The notes: generated by a model not told the origin, from the sequence alone. Numbered from the stretch's first letter, positions 46,146 to 55,508 are shown. The stretch: DNA of 64,000 nt from Sphingomonas gei (GCF_004792685.1 NZ_SRXT01000003.1:62001-126000), one strand, 5' to 3'. A program made the numbers and translations.

Positions 46146-47122
46146 CAGATCTCGAAATTGACCATCTTGGCCATGATGAAGGCGCCGAGCGCCATCCAGA
46201 TCAGACCGCCGCCGCCGGCGACCATCAGCCGCTCGTCCTTGAAGAAGTTGAGCATGTAATTGTTGTTGATGAACCAGACGAGGCCGAACACGATGAACGG
46301 CAAGGAGCCGACGATCAGCGCCGACGCCTTGGATTCGGACGACATCGCCTTGATCTTGAGCTTCATCTGCGCGCGCTTGCGCAGCACGTCGGCGAGGTTG
46401 GCGAGCGTCTCGGCGAGATTGCCGCCGGTCTCGCGCTGGATCGCGATGGTGATCGTGAAGAACTGGAATTCAGGGGTGCCCAGCCGGTCCGCGGTATCCT
46501 GCAGCGCAGTGTCCAACGTGCGGCCGATCTTCATCTTGTCGGAGACGGAGCGGAACTCCTCGCCGACCGGACCGGGGACTTCCTGGCCGACGACGCCCAT
46601 CGTCTCGGTGATCGGCAGGCCCGAGCGCAGGCCGCGCACCAGCAGATCGATCGCGTCGGGGAATTTGGCAGTGAACTTGGCGATGCGACGGTTGATGAAG
46701 AAGCTCACTGCCTTGTGCGGCAGCCCGACGCCGACGAACAGGCCGAGGAACAGCGCCAGCCAGATCGGCGCGCCCTTAAGATAGAGCAATGCGCCGGGAA
46801 CCAGGATCAGGCCGAGCGTGACCATGCCATATTGGCTCAGCGACCAGTTCTTGCCGGTCATGTTCAGGCGCTTCTGGAGCAAAGCGGGGTTGGGCAGGAA
46901 GCGCGATGCGGCGAGGTCCATGCCGCTCGCGCTTTTGTTGGTGACCCGGCGGATCTGCGCTTCCATCGCCACGACGCCGGCTGTGCCCGAATGCCGCGCG
47001 CGCACGCCGGTCAGCCGCCGCGCGCTCGCGCGCGCCGTCGACGGCCCGGACAATGCGAGCACCATCAGCGAGAGCACCAGGAAGGTACCTCCAGCGAGCA
47101 TCAAAACCGGCAGCAATTCCAC
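46145..47122 (-). CDS. tadB: Tad/Cpa pilus inner-membrane platform protein TadB
   Basis: A 325-residue T2SF-domain protein from GTG 47122 with GAGGCACC as ribosome binding site. Marks: FPDAIDLLVRGLRSGLPITE, then GEEFRSVSDKMKIGRTLDTA and ITIAIQRETGGNLAETLANL, with hydrophobic helices at both ends. Only 51 bp separate it from the upstream cpaE gene, leaving no room for the CpaF/TadA ATPase gene that normally lies between them. Confidence 0.94.
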   Translation of the reverse strand: MELLPVLMLAGGTFLVLSLMVLALSGPSTARASARRLTGVRARHSGTAGVVAMEAQIRRVTNKSASGMDLAASRFLPNPALLQKRLNMTGKNWSLSQYGMVTLGLILVPGALLYLKGAPIWLALFLGLFVGVGLPHKAVSFFINRRIAKFTAKFPDAIDLLVRGLRSGLPITETMGVVGQEVPGPVGEEFRSVSDKMKIGRTLDTALQDTADRLGTPEFQFFTITIAIQRETGGNLAETLANLADVLRKRAQMKLKIKAMSSESKASALIVGSLPFIVFGLVWFINNNYMLNFFKDERLMVAGGGGLIWMALGAFIMAKMVNFEI

Positions 47123-47173
47123 GCCGAGGTGCCTCCGAATCGTTATCCCGTGCCCGTCATGGGCGCGGAATGA

Positions 47174-48454
47174 TTACTTCTTTGCCTTTGACGGCATCTT
47201 GACCTTGATCTTGTCGAACAGCGAGCTGCCCTTCGATCCCTTGGCCGGCTTGGCGGATTTGTCGTCGCGCTCGCCCGAATCGGTGATCGCGATGATTCGG
47301 CTCGCCAGGTCGCCCAGCGGCGCCAGCGACTTGGCGGACTTGCCGACTTCGGCGAGCGGCTTGCCGAGCTTGGCCGCCTGCGCCGCGGCCTTCTGCTCGA
47401 ACGGGATCAGCACGTCGATCTTGCGCTCGATCGAGCCTTCGAAGTCCTTGCGGCTGATCTCGAGGAACGCCTGGGGCTGAACCTTGTTGGCGACGACGAT
47501 CACCTGCGTCTGCGGTGCGTTCGACTTGAACCAGCTGAGGATGCGGATCGCGTCGCGCGCGGCGGCGAGAGTCAGCTCGGTGACCAGCACCGCCACCTGA
47601 ATGTCGGTGATCAGATGCGGGTGGTTGACCAGCATGATGCGCGGCAGATCGACGACGGTGCATTCATACGCACTGCGCATCTCTTCCTGCAATTGGTAGA
47701 AAGCGGCGCCGTCGGTCAGGACGGGCGCGTTGATCGGGGCCTCGGCCGACAGGACGGCGAGACGTTCCGAGGCCTTCACCATCGCGCGTTCGATGAACAG
47801 CCCGTCGATCCGGCTGGGATTCTCGATCGCATCGGTCAGGCCGCGGCCCGGCTCGAGATCGAGCGCGAGCGCGCCAGTGCCGAAATGCACGTCGAGGTCG
47901 AGCAGGGCGGTGGTCCGCACATGCTTGTCGCTCAGCAGCCAGGCCAGCGACGTCGCGATCGTCGAGGCGCCGCAGCCGCCGCGCGTACCGATGACGGCGA
48001 CCGCGCAATGCGGAACGTCACTGCCGGTTTCGGTCTGCTTGGGCGCATTTAGCGAGGCCTGCGCCTGGGCGAAGGTGTCGCGCAGCGCGTCGGGATTGAG
48101 TGGCTTGAGCAGATAATCATGGATGCCGCTCGCGACGAGATCGCGGTAGAGGCGCACGTCGTTGACTTGCCCCGACGCGATCACGATCGTTCCGGGCTCG
48201 CAGACTTCGGCAAGCGCATTGATGTCGTTGAGCGGATCGCCCGATTCCGAAAGGTCGACGAACAGCACGTTGGGGCTCGCCGAGACCGACAGGGTCTGGA
48301 CGGCGTTGCGCAGCCCGCCCTTGTTGACCTTTTCGGGCGACCAGCCGAGCTCGACGGCGATCGGGCGCAGCGCCTCCGCCGTCGTCTCGTCGCAGACGAA
48401 GGCGATGAAGGGTTCGCGATGCGAAGTGCGCGAGGGATTGAAGGGCGCGTTCAC
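47174..48454 (-). CDS. cpaE: Pilus assembly protein CpaE/TadZ
   Basis: A 426-residue protein from GTG 48454; GGAGGCAACAA precedes it and the codon overlaps the cpaD stop (GTGA). The N-terminal third is an atypical receiver domain (FVCDETTAEALRPIAVEL). The rest is a MinD/ParA-like ATPase with deviant Walker A GTRGGCGASTIATSLAWLL and DLDVHFGTGALALDLEPG. CpaE/TadZ places the pilus machine at the cell pole. The C-terminus is a Lys-rich low-complexity tail. Confidence 0.94.
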   Translation of the reverse strand: MNAPFNPSRTSHREPFIAFVCDETTAEALRPIAVELGWSPEKVNKGGLRNAVQTLSVSASPNVLFVDLSESGDPLNDINALAEVCEPGTIVIASGQVNDVRLYRDLVASGIHDYLLKPLNPDALRDTFAQAQASLNAPKQTETGSDVPHCAVAVIGTRGGCGASTIATSLAWLLSDKHVRTTALLDLDVHFGTGALALDLEPGRGLTDAIENPSRIDGLFIERAMVKASERLAVLSAEAPINAPVLTDGAAFYQLQEEMRSAYECTVVDLPRIMLVNHPHLITDIQVAVLVTELTLAAARDAIRILSWFKSNAPQTQVIVVANKVQPQAFLEISRKDFEGSIERKIDVLIPFEQKAAAQAAKLGKPLAEVGKSAKSLAPLGDLASRIIAITDSGERDDKSAKPAKGSKGSSLFDKIKVKMPSKAKK

Positions 48455-49074
48455 TTGTTGCCTCCGGACTTCACTTCGGTTCCGCCGTTGCCGCTCGGCT
48501 TTGCGACGCGGAAGGCATTGATCGCCTTCGCGCCGGTCGCCTGATCGGTCACCGAGGAGCCCGCGGCACCGCGGACGAGATCGGCCGGATCGGCGACCAT
48601 CGCCGCAAGGTTGGTGTTGGTCGCGCAGCCGTAATTGGAACTGGTGCTCTGCGACCAATCGGGCGTGTAGACGCGCGAATAATCCGGGCAGTTCGGAACG
48701 CTGGCGCTCATCCGGGTAACCACGACGCGCACCGTGCCCGGTGCGATCTGGCCGACCGTCACCGGCGCCTGATCGGACAGCATGATGCCATATTCGTTGG
48801 CCTGTGCGGCGATCTCCGCGCGCCCGGCGCTGCCGGCCCCGCCATCGTCGATCGAGAGCTTGTCGCCATAGCGAAGCCCCATCGAGGCGAGCCAGCCGGC
48901 CAGCCGCTCGCCTTCACCGGGCGCCAGGGCATAGCCCGCGGTCTGGACGTCGAAGACATAGTCGTTGCGCTCGACGACCGGCTGGTAAACCGATTCGACG
49001 CCGCCATTATAGGTCCCGCACGCGCTCAGCAGCAGCGCGGGGGCGAGGAGGAGGGGAGTGAAGCGCGACAACAT
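48451..49074 (-). CDS. cpaD: Pilus assembly lipoprotein CpaD
   Basis: A 207-residue lipoprotein (lipobox LSAC, Cys19). CpaD marks: YALAPGEGERLAGWLASMGL, then GTVRVVVTRMSASVPNCPDY with the conserved Cys, and SNYGCATNTNLAAMVADPADLV. Located between cpaC and cpaE; it is thought to help the secretin in the outer membrane. Confidence 0.93.
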   Translation of the reverse strand: MLSRFTPLLLAPALLLSACGTYNGGVESVYQPVVERNDYVFDVQTAGYALAPGEGERLAGWLASMGLRYGDKLSIDDGGAGSAGRAEIAAQANEYGIMLSDQAPVTVGQIAPGTVRVVVTRMSASVPNCPDYSRVYTPDWSQSTSSNYGCATNTNLAAMVADPADLVRGAAGSSVTDQATGAKAINAFRVAKPSGNGGTEVKSGGNK

Positions 49075-49092
49075 TGCGATCTCCTCAGGACA

Positions 49093-50796
49093 TCAAAAGC
49101 CGAAGCCGGGGGCGGCAGTGCCACCTTTTTTCGGCTTGGACGGAGTGGCGGCCTTTGCGGGCTGCCGGGCGGAAGGCGTCGGCAAAGCCGGCCCGGGCGC
49201 GAAGGCGCCCACGGTCGGCGTCGCGCTGCCCGACGGGGCCATGGTCGGCTTGGGGCGTTCGCCGCCGGCCTTGTTGCCGACCAGGTCGCCGCCGATGATC
49301 CGCTCGAAATCGTCGGGCGCCTTGTAGCCGTCGGTCGGCAGCGCGATCTGGCTCGCGTTGACCGGCTTGACCAGATACGGCGTGATCACGATCACCAGCT
49401 CGGTCTCGTTGCGGCGGAAGCCGTTCGAGCGGAACAGCGCGCCGAGCACGGGGACGTCGCCGAGGCCCGGCGTCTTGTCGATCGAATTGTCGTGGCTGTT
49501 CTGCAGCAGTCCGCCGATCACCATGCTTTCGCCCGAGCCGAGCTCGACGGTGGTCTCGGCGCGCCGCGTGGTCAGCGCCGGAATCTGGGTTCCGGCGTTC
49601 GAGATCGCGCCGACCGTGGTGATCGTCGAGACCTCGGGCCGGACGCGCAGCGAGATGCGGCCGTCGGAAAGCACCGTCGGCGTGAAAGCGAGGCTGACGC
49701 CATACGGCTTGTACTCGACCGAAACCTGGCCGAGGCCCTGGCTCACCAGCATCGGAATCTCGCCGCCGGCCAGGAAGGTGCTGGTCTCGCCCGAAAGCGC
49801 GGTGAGGTTCGGATTGGTGAGCGTCGTCACCTGGCCGATCCGCTCGCCGAGGTCGAGCGCGCCGAGCACGTCGAGGCCGAGCAATTTGCCGGCCAGGCCG
49901 AGCGTGCTGAACTTCGAGCCGGCGGGGATATTGTAGGTCGAGCCGGTGCCCGGGAGCACGAAATCACCCTTTGCCGGATCGAACGGCAGGCTGATCGTGC
50001 CGGCGGGGAAGCCGAAGCGCGACGATGCATCGAGCAGCGGCAGATTCGCCAGGTTGGGCGTGCCGATCGAACTTGCAGGCAGCTGACGCGCGCCCGACGA
50101 GAGGCCGAACTGGAAGCCGCCCGTCTGGTCGCGGGTGAGCAGGTTGACGCCCACGTCCTTGACGAAGCTGCGGCTCACCTCGGCGAAACGGACCTGCAGA
50201 TTGACCTGCAGCGGCGTCGCGGTCTTGAGCCGGTTGATCACCATGATCTTCAGCTGCGCTGCCGGATCCGAGATGTTGACCCCGGGATTGAGCGCGGCGA
50301 GCACGAGGTGCTGTGCCTGCTCGCTGTCGCTGGGCGAGGCGACGATGCCGGTGAGCACGGCCAGCTGCCCGACATGGGTGACCTTCACGTCCGCCTCAGG
50401 CATCGCGGCCTTCAGCATACGCTCCACCGACGTGATGTTCTGCGCGACGCGGACGTTGGTCGAATAGATCACGGTGCCGCCGGCGGTGGTGGCGTAGACC
50501 GTCGCTTCGCCGTTGGTCTTGCCGAACAAATGGATCTGGCGCGGGTTGGAGACATAGACGTCGGCCACCTCCGGGTTGGAGGTCCATACGTTGGTCACGC
50601 TGGCGGGGAGGGTGATAAGCTCGCCCTCGCCGATCGACAGCAGGACCTCGCGGGTCGGGCGCTGGGTGCCGACCGGAAGGTTGGCCACACGCGCCTTCTG
50701 GCGCGCTTGGGCCATCGCGTCGACCGGGAGGCTCATCGCCGCCGCCGCCATCACCGTGGCGGCAAGCGCCCGGTTCAGGTGAGTCTTGGTGCGCAT
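49093..50796 (-). CDS. cpaC: Outer-membrane secretin CpaC/RcpA
   Basis: A 567-residue protein: signal peptide (VMAAAAMSLPVDAMAQA), BON/N-domains (IGEGELITLPASVTNVWTSN, then GTVIYSTNVRVAQNITSVER), and the secretin core with LTNPNLTALSGETSTFLAGG and VEYKPYGVSLAFTPTVL, then TTVELGSGESMVIGGLLQ. It forms the outer-membrane gate for the Flp pilus. A Pro/Ala-rich tail of about 60 residues follows the core. One base separates it from cpaB. Confidence 0.96.
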   Translation of the reverse strand: MRTKTHLNRALAATVMAAAAMSLPVDAMAQARQKARVANLPVGTQRPTREVLLSIGEGELITLPASVTNVWTSNPEVADVYVSNPRQIHLFGKTNGEATVYATTAGGTVIYSTNVRVAQNITSVERMLKAAMPEADVKVTHVGQLAVLTGIVASPSDSEQAQHLVLAALNPGVNISDPAAQLKIMVINRLKTATPLQVNLQVRFAEVSRSFVKDVGVNLLTRDQTGGFQFGLSSGARQLPASSIGTPNLANLPLLDASSRFGFPAGTISLPFDPAKGDFVLPGTGSTYNIPAGSKFSTLGLAGKLLGLDVLGALDLGERIGQVTTLTNPNLTALSGETSTFLAGGEIPMLVSQGLGQVSVEYKPYGVSLAFTPTVLSDGRISLRVRPEVSTITTVGAISNAGTQIPALTTRRAETTVELGSGESMVIGGLLQNSHDNSIDKTPGLGDVPVLGALFRSNGFRRNETELVIVITPYLVKPVNASQIALPTDGYKAPDDFERIIGGDLVGNKAGGERPKPTMAPSGSATPTVGAFAPGPALPTPSARQPAKAATPSKPKKGGTAAPGFGF

Positions 50797-50797
50797 C

Positions 50798-51823
50798 TTA
50801 GTGGTTTCCCCCGATCTCGACTTCGGTCACGGCGTTGCCCCGCGCGACGGTGACCACCGGACCCTTTTTCGGTGCTGCTGCGCCGGGAAAGGTTCCCGGG
50901 ACGGCGCTTCGTGCGGCGCCGTCATCGGCCTTGCCGGGGACGGTGCTGCGTTGGAAGCGCGACACGTCGGCGCCGGTGGCGAAGCCGCCACGGCCTTCCA
51001 TCGGACGCGCGGCTGCACGCGCCAGCATTTCCTTTTCCTTCTTCGGATCGCCGTCGGCGGGCACATCGACTTCGCCGCTGGCGATCGCTTCCTCGAGCTC
51101 GCCCTGATTATCGGCGATCGAGCGCAGCGAAATCGAAAGCGCACCGACGGTCTGTGCGACGGCGAGCTTCTCGGCGATCTTCGGAGTTGCTTCGACGGTG
51201 ACCGTCGAGAATGTGGTGACGACGGTGTTGCCCTTGTCGTCGGTCTGCTTGTCGGTCTTCTGGTCGGTAGCGAGCACGCGCAGGTTGCGCAGGATCGTCT
51301 CCGATGCCTTGAGCGGCGGGCCATCGCCGCCGCCGGTGACCGTCTGGGTGAGCACCAGGTCGATGCGGTCGCCCGGGAAGACGAAGCCCGAAACATTGGC
51401 GCCCTGTGCGGACACGGGGACCGTGACGGCGCGCATGCCGGCTCCGAGCGCCGCGGCGAGGAAGCCGCGGTCGCCGGGCTTGACCAGCGCGCCCTGGGTG
51501 ATCGGCTGACCCGCGGGAATCGCGAAACGGACGACGGTGCCCTGCAGCTTGGCCAGCTCGGTCTCGCTCTTGAGGTAATAGGCGCCCTCGATGAGTTCCT
51601 TGGGCCAGGCCACATATTTGAACGCAGTGGCGTCGAGAATCGTACCCACCGGCAGTGCGCGCGTCGCGACCATCACTTCGGTGGTGTTCTGCGGCGCCGC
51701 GGCGACGGGAATCGCTCCGGCGGTGGGCGTCGGCGCGCCGAGCACGAGGCTGCGCGCCATGAACGCGGTCACTGCGGCTACAACAAGTGCGCCGACGAGC
51801 AGAATGAGCTTGCGTGCATCCAT
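50798..51823 (-). CDS. cpaB: Flp pilus assembly protein CpaB
   Basis: A 341-residue protein: N-terminal membrane helix (LILLVGALVVAAVTAFMA), then an SAF domain (TRALPVGTILDATAFKYVAW) and the RcpC/CpaB pattern RAVTVPVSAQGANVSGFVFP followed by GDRIDLVLTQTV. It is periplasmic and may bind peptidoglycan. An AAAGGC site precedes ATG 51823, and a CtrA-like box lies 49-63 bp upstream, suggesting that cpaB to tadC can be transcribed from its own promoter. Confidence 0.95.
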   Translation of the reverse strand: MDARKLILLVGALVVAAVTAFMARSLVLGAPTPTAGAIPVAAAPQNTTEVMVATRALPVGTILDATAFKYVAWPKELIEGAYYLKSETELAKLQGTVVRFAIPAGQPITQGALVKPGDRGFLAAALGAGMRAVTVPVSAQGANVSGFVFPGDRIDLVLTQTVTGGGDGPPLKASETILRNLRVLATDQKTDKQTDDKGNTVVTTFSTVTVEATPKIAEKLAVAQTVGALSISLRSIADNQGELEEAIASGEVDVPADGDPKKEKEMLARAAARPMEGRGGFATGADVSRFQRSTVPGKADDGAARSAVPGTFPGAAAPKKGPVVTVARGNAVTEVEIGGNH

Positions 51824-51871
51824 TTCGCTTCAAGCCTTTTCAATAACATGGCCGGTCCAGTGCGCCCGGCG

Positions 51872-51886
51872 TTAAGCATCAAGTAA
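51872..51886 (-). promoter_or_regulatory. CtrA-like box upstream of cpaB
   Basis: On the minus strand TTAC-TTGATGC-TTAA matches TTAA-N7-TTAA at 7 of 8 positions. It overlaps the cpaA stop region and lies 49-63 bp before the cpaB start. Pilus genes are CtrA targets in Caulobacter. Confidence 0.45.
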
Positions 51887-52553
51887 ACTGGTTAAAAATC
51901 GGTTCGCGAAGAATGAGCAGTGTCGAAATCGCAATCGCCACGCCGTACGGCGTCTCGGGAACGATCCCTCCGCGCCGCGCCGCGCGCATCGTCCAGATCA
52001 GTCCGGCGCCGATCGCGGCAAGCGCCGCGATCACGCCGATTCCCCCGAACAGTGGCGCGGTCGCGACCAGCGCGAGGAACCGCGACCAGCCGGCAAAGGC
52101 GAGCGCAAGCAGGCCGGCGACGGCGAACGCGATCGGTGCGATCGTCCGCCACGGCAGCTTGGTCGGTCCGCCGCGAAGCTGCACCCAGCGCTCCCCCACC
52201 ATCACGAGCGTGAGCGCGCCGCCGATGAGCGACATCAGCACCAGCATTCCGACAAGGGGTTGTACCGGTAGCCACAGCGCCAGAGCGCCGAGCAGTTTGA
52301 CGTCGCCGCCGCCCATTTGCCCAATGGCAAAGGCGCCGACGAATACGCCGAAGACGAAGCCCGCAACGCCGAGCTGGATGGCCATATCGGGCCAAAGCGC
52401 CAGTCCGTTCGCCCACCACCAGAGCGGCGCGAGCAAAGCGATCGCCGCGTTTTTCCAATTGGCGATGTTGCGCGAACGTGCGTCCTCGACCCCGGCCGAG
52501 ACCAGGAGCAGGCCGAGCGCGCTCAGCAGCAAGGTAAGAAAGACGTCCCCCAT
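51879..52553 (-). CDS. cpaA: Prepilin peptidase CpaA/TadV
   Basis: A 224-residue A24-family membrane protease with about six helices. The two catalytic aspartates are D24 (GVEDARSRNIANW) and D84 (GQMGGGDVKLLGA). It cleaves the leader of Flp prepilins and pseudopilins. At 224 residues it is longer than the ~170 usual for CpaA. No flp pilin gene precedes it; the next gene upstream is an unrelated divergent hydrolase. Confidence 0.93.
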   Translation of the reverse strand: MGDVFLTLLLSALGLLLVSAGVEDARSRNIANWKNAAIALLAPLWWWANGLALWPDMAIQLGVAGFVFGVFVGAFAIGQMGGGDVKLLGALALWLPVQPLVGMLVLMSLIGGALTLVMVGERWVQLRGGPTKLPWRTIAPIAFAVAGLLALAFAGWSRFLALVATAPLFGGIGVIAALAAIGAGLIWTMRAARRGGIVPETPYGVAIAISTLLILREPIFNQFT

Positions 52554-52602
52554 CCCGCCTGAGACCTAGACGGGATGGCTTATCAAAACGTAACCAAGCC
52601 CC

Positions 52603-53547
52603 ATGGCAACTTCCCGTATAGACCGACGTTCGCTTCCAGCCGGCGCCCGCATCGACCGCTGGGCGGCACCCGACGGTTGGGAGCATCGGACTTTCGACTG
52701 GCCCGCCGAAGGCCCGGCGCGGGGTTCGATCCTGTTCCAGGGCGGGCGCGGCGATATCTTCGAGAAATATCTCGAGAGCTTCGCGCACTGGCATGCGGCG
52801 GGCTGGAACGTGACGTCGTTCGACTGGCGCGGGCAGGGGGGCTCGGGGCGCCTGACGCCCGCGAAGAATTGCGGGCATATCGACGACTATGCCGATTATG
52901 TGGACGATCTTCGTCACTTCTGGTCGCATTGGGTGAAGGCGAATCCTGGGCCGCACGTCGCGATGGGGCATTCGATGGGGGGCCATCTGGTGCTGCGCGG
53001 GCTCGTCGAAGGCGTCATCGCACCCGACGTCGCCGTGCTGGTGGCGCCGATGCTCGGGTTCAAGCCCGGCATCTTCGGCCGCTTCGCCGAGCGCGCCGCA
53101 CGGTTCCTGGGCGGCCTCGGCAATCCCGCGCGTCCGGCGTGGAAGGGCAATGAGAAGCCCTATACCACCGAGACCCGCGCGTCGTTGCTCACCCATGATC
53201 CCGATCGCTATGCCGACGAGATCTGGTGGCAGACGCACGATCCCTCGATCCTCACCGGCCCGCCGAGCTGGCGCTGGGTGATCGAGGGCTTCCGCTCGAT
53301 GCGCGAACTCGCCGCCGACCCGCGGCTCGCGCAGATGCGGGTGCCGGTATTGATGCTGATCGCCGAATATGACGGGCTGATCGACGGAAAAGCCGCGCTC
53401 GTTCTAGCGCCCAGCCTGCCCGACCTGCATCTCGTCACCTTCGGCAAAGAGAGCGCGCACGAGATCCTCCGAGAAGCCGACCCAGTCCGCGACCGCGCGC
53501 TCGGGGAGATCGATGCGTTTCTGGCGAAGCGAGCACCGCAGGCGTGA
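52603..53547 (+). CDS. Alpha/beta hydrolase (lysophospholipase/monoacylglycerol-lipase-like)
   Basis: A 314-residue alpha/beta-hydrolase: oxyanion loop ILFQGGRGDIFEKYLESFAH, nucleophile elbow GHSMGG (Ser), acid in LIAEYDGLIDG and His in GKESAHEILREAD. The layout resembles PldB and monoglyceride lipases, so an acyl-ester substrate is likely, though not proven. No signal peptide. Overlaps the following oxidoreductase by GTGA, so the two are co-translated; divergent from cpaA. Confidence 0.92.
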   Translation: MATSRIDRRSLPAGARIDRWAAPDGWEHRTFDWPAEGPARGSILFQGGRGDIFEKYLESFAHWHAAGWNVTSFDWRGQGGSGRLTPAKNCGHIDDYADYVDDLRHFWSHWVKANPGPHVAMGHSMGGHLVLRGLVEGVIAPDVAVLVAPMLGFKPGIFGRFAERAARFLGGLGNPARPAWKGNEKPYTTETRASLLTHDPDRYADEIWWQTHDPSILTGPPSWRWVIEGFRSMRELAADPRLAQMRVPVLMLIAEYDGLIDGKAALVLAPSLPDLHLVTFGKESAHEILREADPVRDRALGEIDAFLAKRAPQA

Positions 53548-54632
53548 GCCGTTACGATATTGCGATCGTCGGCGCGGGGATTGCGGGCGCCAGCCTCGCC
53601 GCCGAGGTGGCGCCGCATGCGCGCGTGCTGTTGCTCGAAGCCGAAGACCGGCCCGGCTACCACGCCACCGGGCGCTCGGCGGCGTTCTGGTCGGAGACCT
53701 ATGGCGGTCCGGACATCCAGCCGCTCACCACCGCGTCGGGGCCGTTGCTGGCGGCGGGGGGTTTTCTGGAGCCGCTCGGCTCGCTGCATATCGGCCGCGC
53801 CACGGAGCAGGGGCGAATCGAGACGTTCCTCCGAGAATTCGAGGGCTCGGGGGTGGCGCTGCAGGCAGTCGACCCGCGCGAGACGCTGCCGGGCCTCCGC
53901 CCCGAATGGACTCTCGGCGTGTACGAGCCCAGCTGCGAATATATCGATGTCGGCGGTCTCCACGCCGCCGGTCTTGCCGTAACGCGGCGCGCGGGTGGCG
54001 AACTCGTCGTGTCGGCAACACTCGAGGCCGCGGTTCGCGAGGGGGGGCGGTGGCTGCTCGATACCCGTGCGGGCCGGTTCGAGGCCGACATCCTCGTCAA
54101 TGCCGCCGGCGCCTGGGCCGATTCCGTCGCGGCGATGGCGGGCGCACGGCCGCTTGGGATACAGCCCTACCGCCGCACGATGCTCCAGCTACGCACCGAT
54201 CCGGCACCGCCGCCACGCTGCCCGCACGTTACGCATATCGGCGGCAGCTTCTACTTCAAGCCCGAGGCTGGCGGACGGCTGTGGCTCAGCCCGCACGATG
54301 AGACGCGTTGCGATCCGGGCGACGCCGCGCCGGAGGAACTGGACGTCGCAATCGCCATCGACCGTTTCGAGCACGTCGTCGACTGGCGCGTCGCTGCGCT
54401 GGAACATAAATGGGCCGGGCTCCGCAGCTTCGCGCCCGATCGGCTGCCGGTTTACGGCTTCGACTCGCAGATCGAGGGTCTGTTCTGGTGCGCCGGTCAG
54501 GGCGGCTTCGGCATCCAGACCGCGCCGGCAGCGGCGAAGCTCGCAGCGGCTGTGCTGCTGGCGCGCGCGCCCGATGTCGAAATTAGCGCTATCGACCCCG
54601 GCCGCTACTCGCCAGGCCGGTTCGCCGTCTAA
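53544..54632 (+). CDS. FAD-dependent oxidoreductase, D-arginine dehydrogenase (DauA)-like
   Basis: A 362-residue DAO-family flavoprotein from GTG 53544. GAGIAGASLAAE is the FAD dinucleotide motif, RPGYHATGRSAAFWSETYG matches the active-site loop of Pseudomonas DauA, and the C-terminal FWCAGQGGFGIQTAPA closes the FAD site. DauA oxidises D-arginine and other D-amino acids to imino acids with a quinone as acceptor. Substrate range here is unknown. Coupled to the alpha/beta hydrolase gene before it. Confidence 0.88.
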   Translation: MSRYDIAIVGAGIAGASLAAEVAPHARVLLLEAEDRPGYHATGRSAAFWSETYGGPDIQPLTTASGPLLAAGGFLEPLGSLHIGRATEQGRIETFLREFEGSGVALQAVDPRETLPGLRPEWTLGVYEPSCEYIDVGGLHAAGLAVTRRAGGELVVSATLEAAVREGGRWLLDTRAGRFEADILVNAAGAWADSVAAMAGARPLGIQPYRRTMLQLRTDPAPPPRCPHVTHIGGSFYFKPEAGGRLWLSPHDETRCDPGDAAPEELDVAIAIDRFEHVVDWRVAALEHKWAGLRSFAPDRLPVYGFDSQIEGLFWCAGQGGFGIQTAPAAAKLAAAVLLARAPDVEISAIDPGRYSPGRFAV

Positions 54633-54801
54633 TTCGCCGCAATTCCTCGGCCGATTGGTTCAGGGCGGGACAGCAATCTACTTGTTGCGCGTCGGTAACC
54701 ATCAGTCGCAAGCAAAACGGTGACTTTGATAAAGACGGAATTTGTGCGGTTGCGAAGAAATTCGTTCGCGACGAACCGCGGGCGGTGGTACTGCGCGACT
54801 C

Positions 54802-55218
54802 ATGCAAGGCACCGCGCTTCCCTATGAATATCAGATCGATGTCGCTGATGACGACATCGACTTCATGGGCCATGTCAACAATGCGAGCTACCTGAAATGG
54901 GTGCAGGATGCGGTGATCAGCCATTGGCGGGGGCTCGCTCCCCCCGAGGCCGTAGCGCAGCATCTCTGGGTCGCGCTGAAGCACGAGATCACCTATCGGC
55001 GCCCTGCCTTTCTCGAAGACGACGTCGTCGCGACGGTCCTGCTCGAAAAGGTCCACGGCGCGCGCGTCTTCTATGAGACGATCATCAAGCGCGGCACCGA
55101 CGTGCTCGCCGAGGTCAAATCGAGCTGGTGCTGCCTCGACGCCGAGACGCTGCGCCCCGCGCGGATCGCACAGAATGTGATCGACCACTTCTTCGCGAAG
55201 ATCGACGACCAACCGTAA
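54802..55218 (+). CDS. Acyl-CoA thioesterase (4HBT hotdog fold)
   Basis: A 138-residue hotdog protein from ATG 54802. The YbgC/FadM-type motif IDFMGHVNNASYLKWVQDA contains the conserved Asp/His-Asn region, followed by ITYRRPAFLEDDVVATVLLE. It hydrolyses acyl-CoA thioesters; chain-length preference is unknown. About 170 bp separate it from the oxidoreductase gene. Confidence 0.92.
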   Translation: MQGTALPYEYQIDVADDDIDFMGHVNNASYLKWVQDAVISHWRGLAPPEAVAQHLWVALKHEITYRRPAFLEDDVVATVLLEKVHGARVFYETIIKRGTDVLAEVKSSWCCLDAETLRPARIAQNVIDHFFAKIDDQP

Positions 55219-55312
55219 GACGTCGCAACGGAGTGTCTGCGATCAGGCGGGGAACCAGTCGCCTTGGACCAGGTTGGGGGAGTATGATGCTCCCATTCTC
55301 CCGAGAAGCAAA

Positions 55313-55492
55313 TTGAACGAACAGATTTCGAAAGGGCCGGCTGGCCCTGTGTTTGTTACTGACGCGAGCGCAATGCCCACGGGCGCTCAGGGTTATGGGC
55401 CGAATCGCAAGGAGCGCCGCAGGATTGCAGCCAAGGCTCCCCGCGCTGCCGTCCCTCCCTGTTCCTGCTGTCACGGTCCTGTACCCGATTGA
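55313..55492 (+). CDS. Small hypothetical protein (about 59 aa)
   Basis: Frame open from 55274; the likely start is TTG 55313, preceded by GAGAAG, or ATG 55274. The product is hydrophilic with a basic YGPNRKERRRIAAKAPR segment and a C-terminal PCSCCHGP cluster of three cysteines that could bind a metal. I do not recognise the family. Confidence 0.4.
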   Translation: MNEQISKGPAGPVFVTDASAMPTGAQGYGPNRKERRRIAAKAPRAAVPPCSCCHGPVPD

Positions 55493-55508
55493 TCGGGCGG
55501 GAAGCCTG

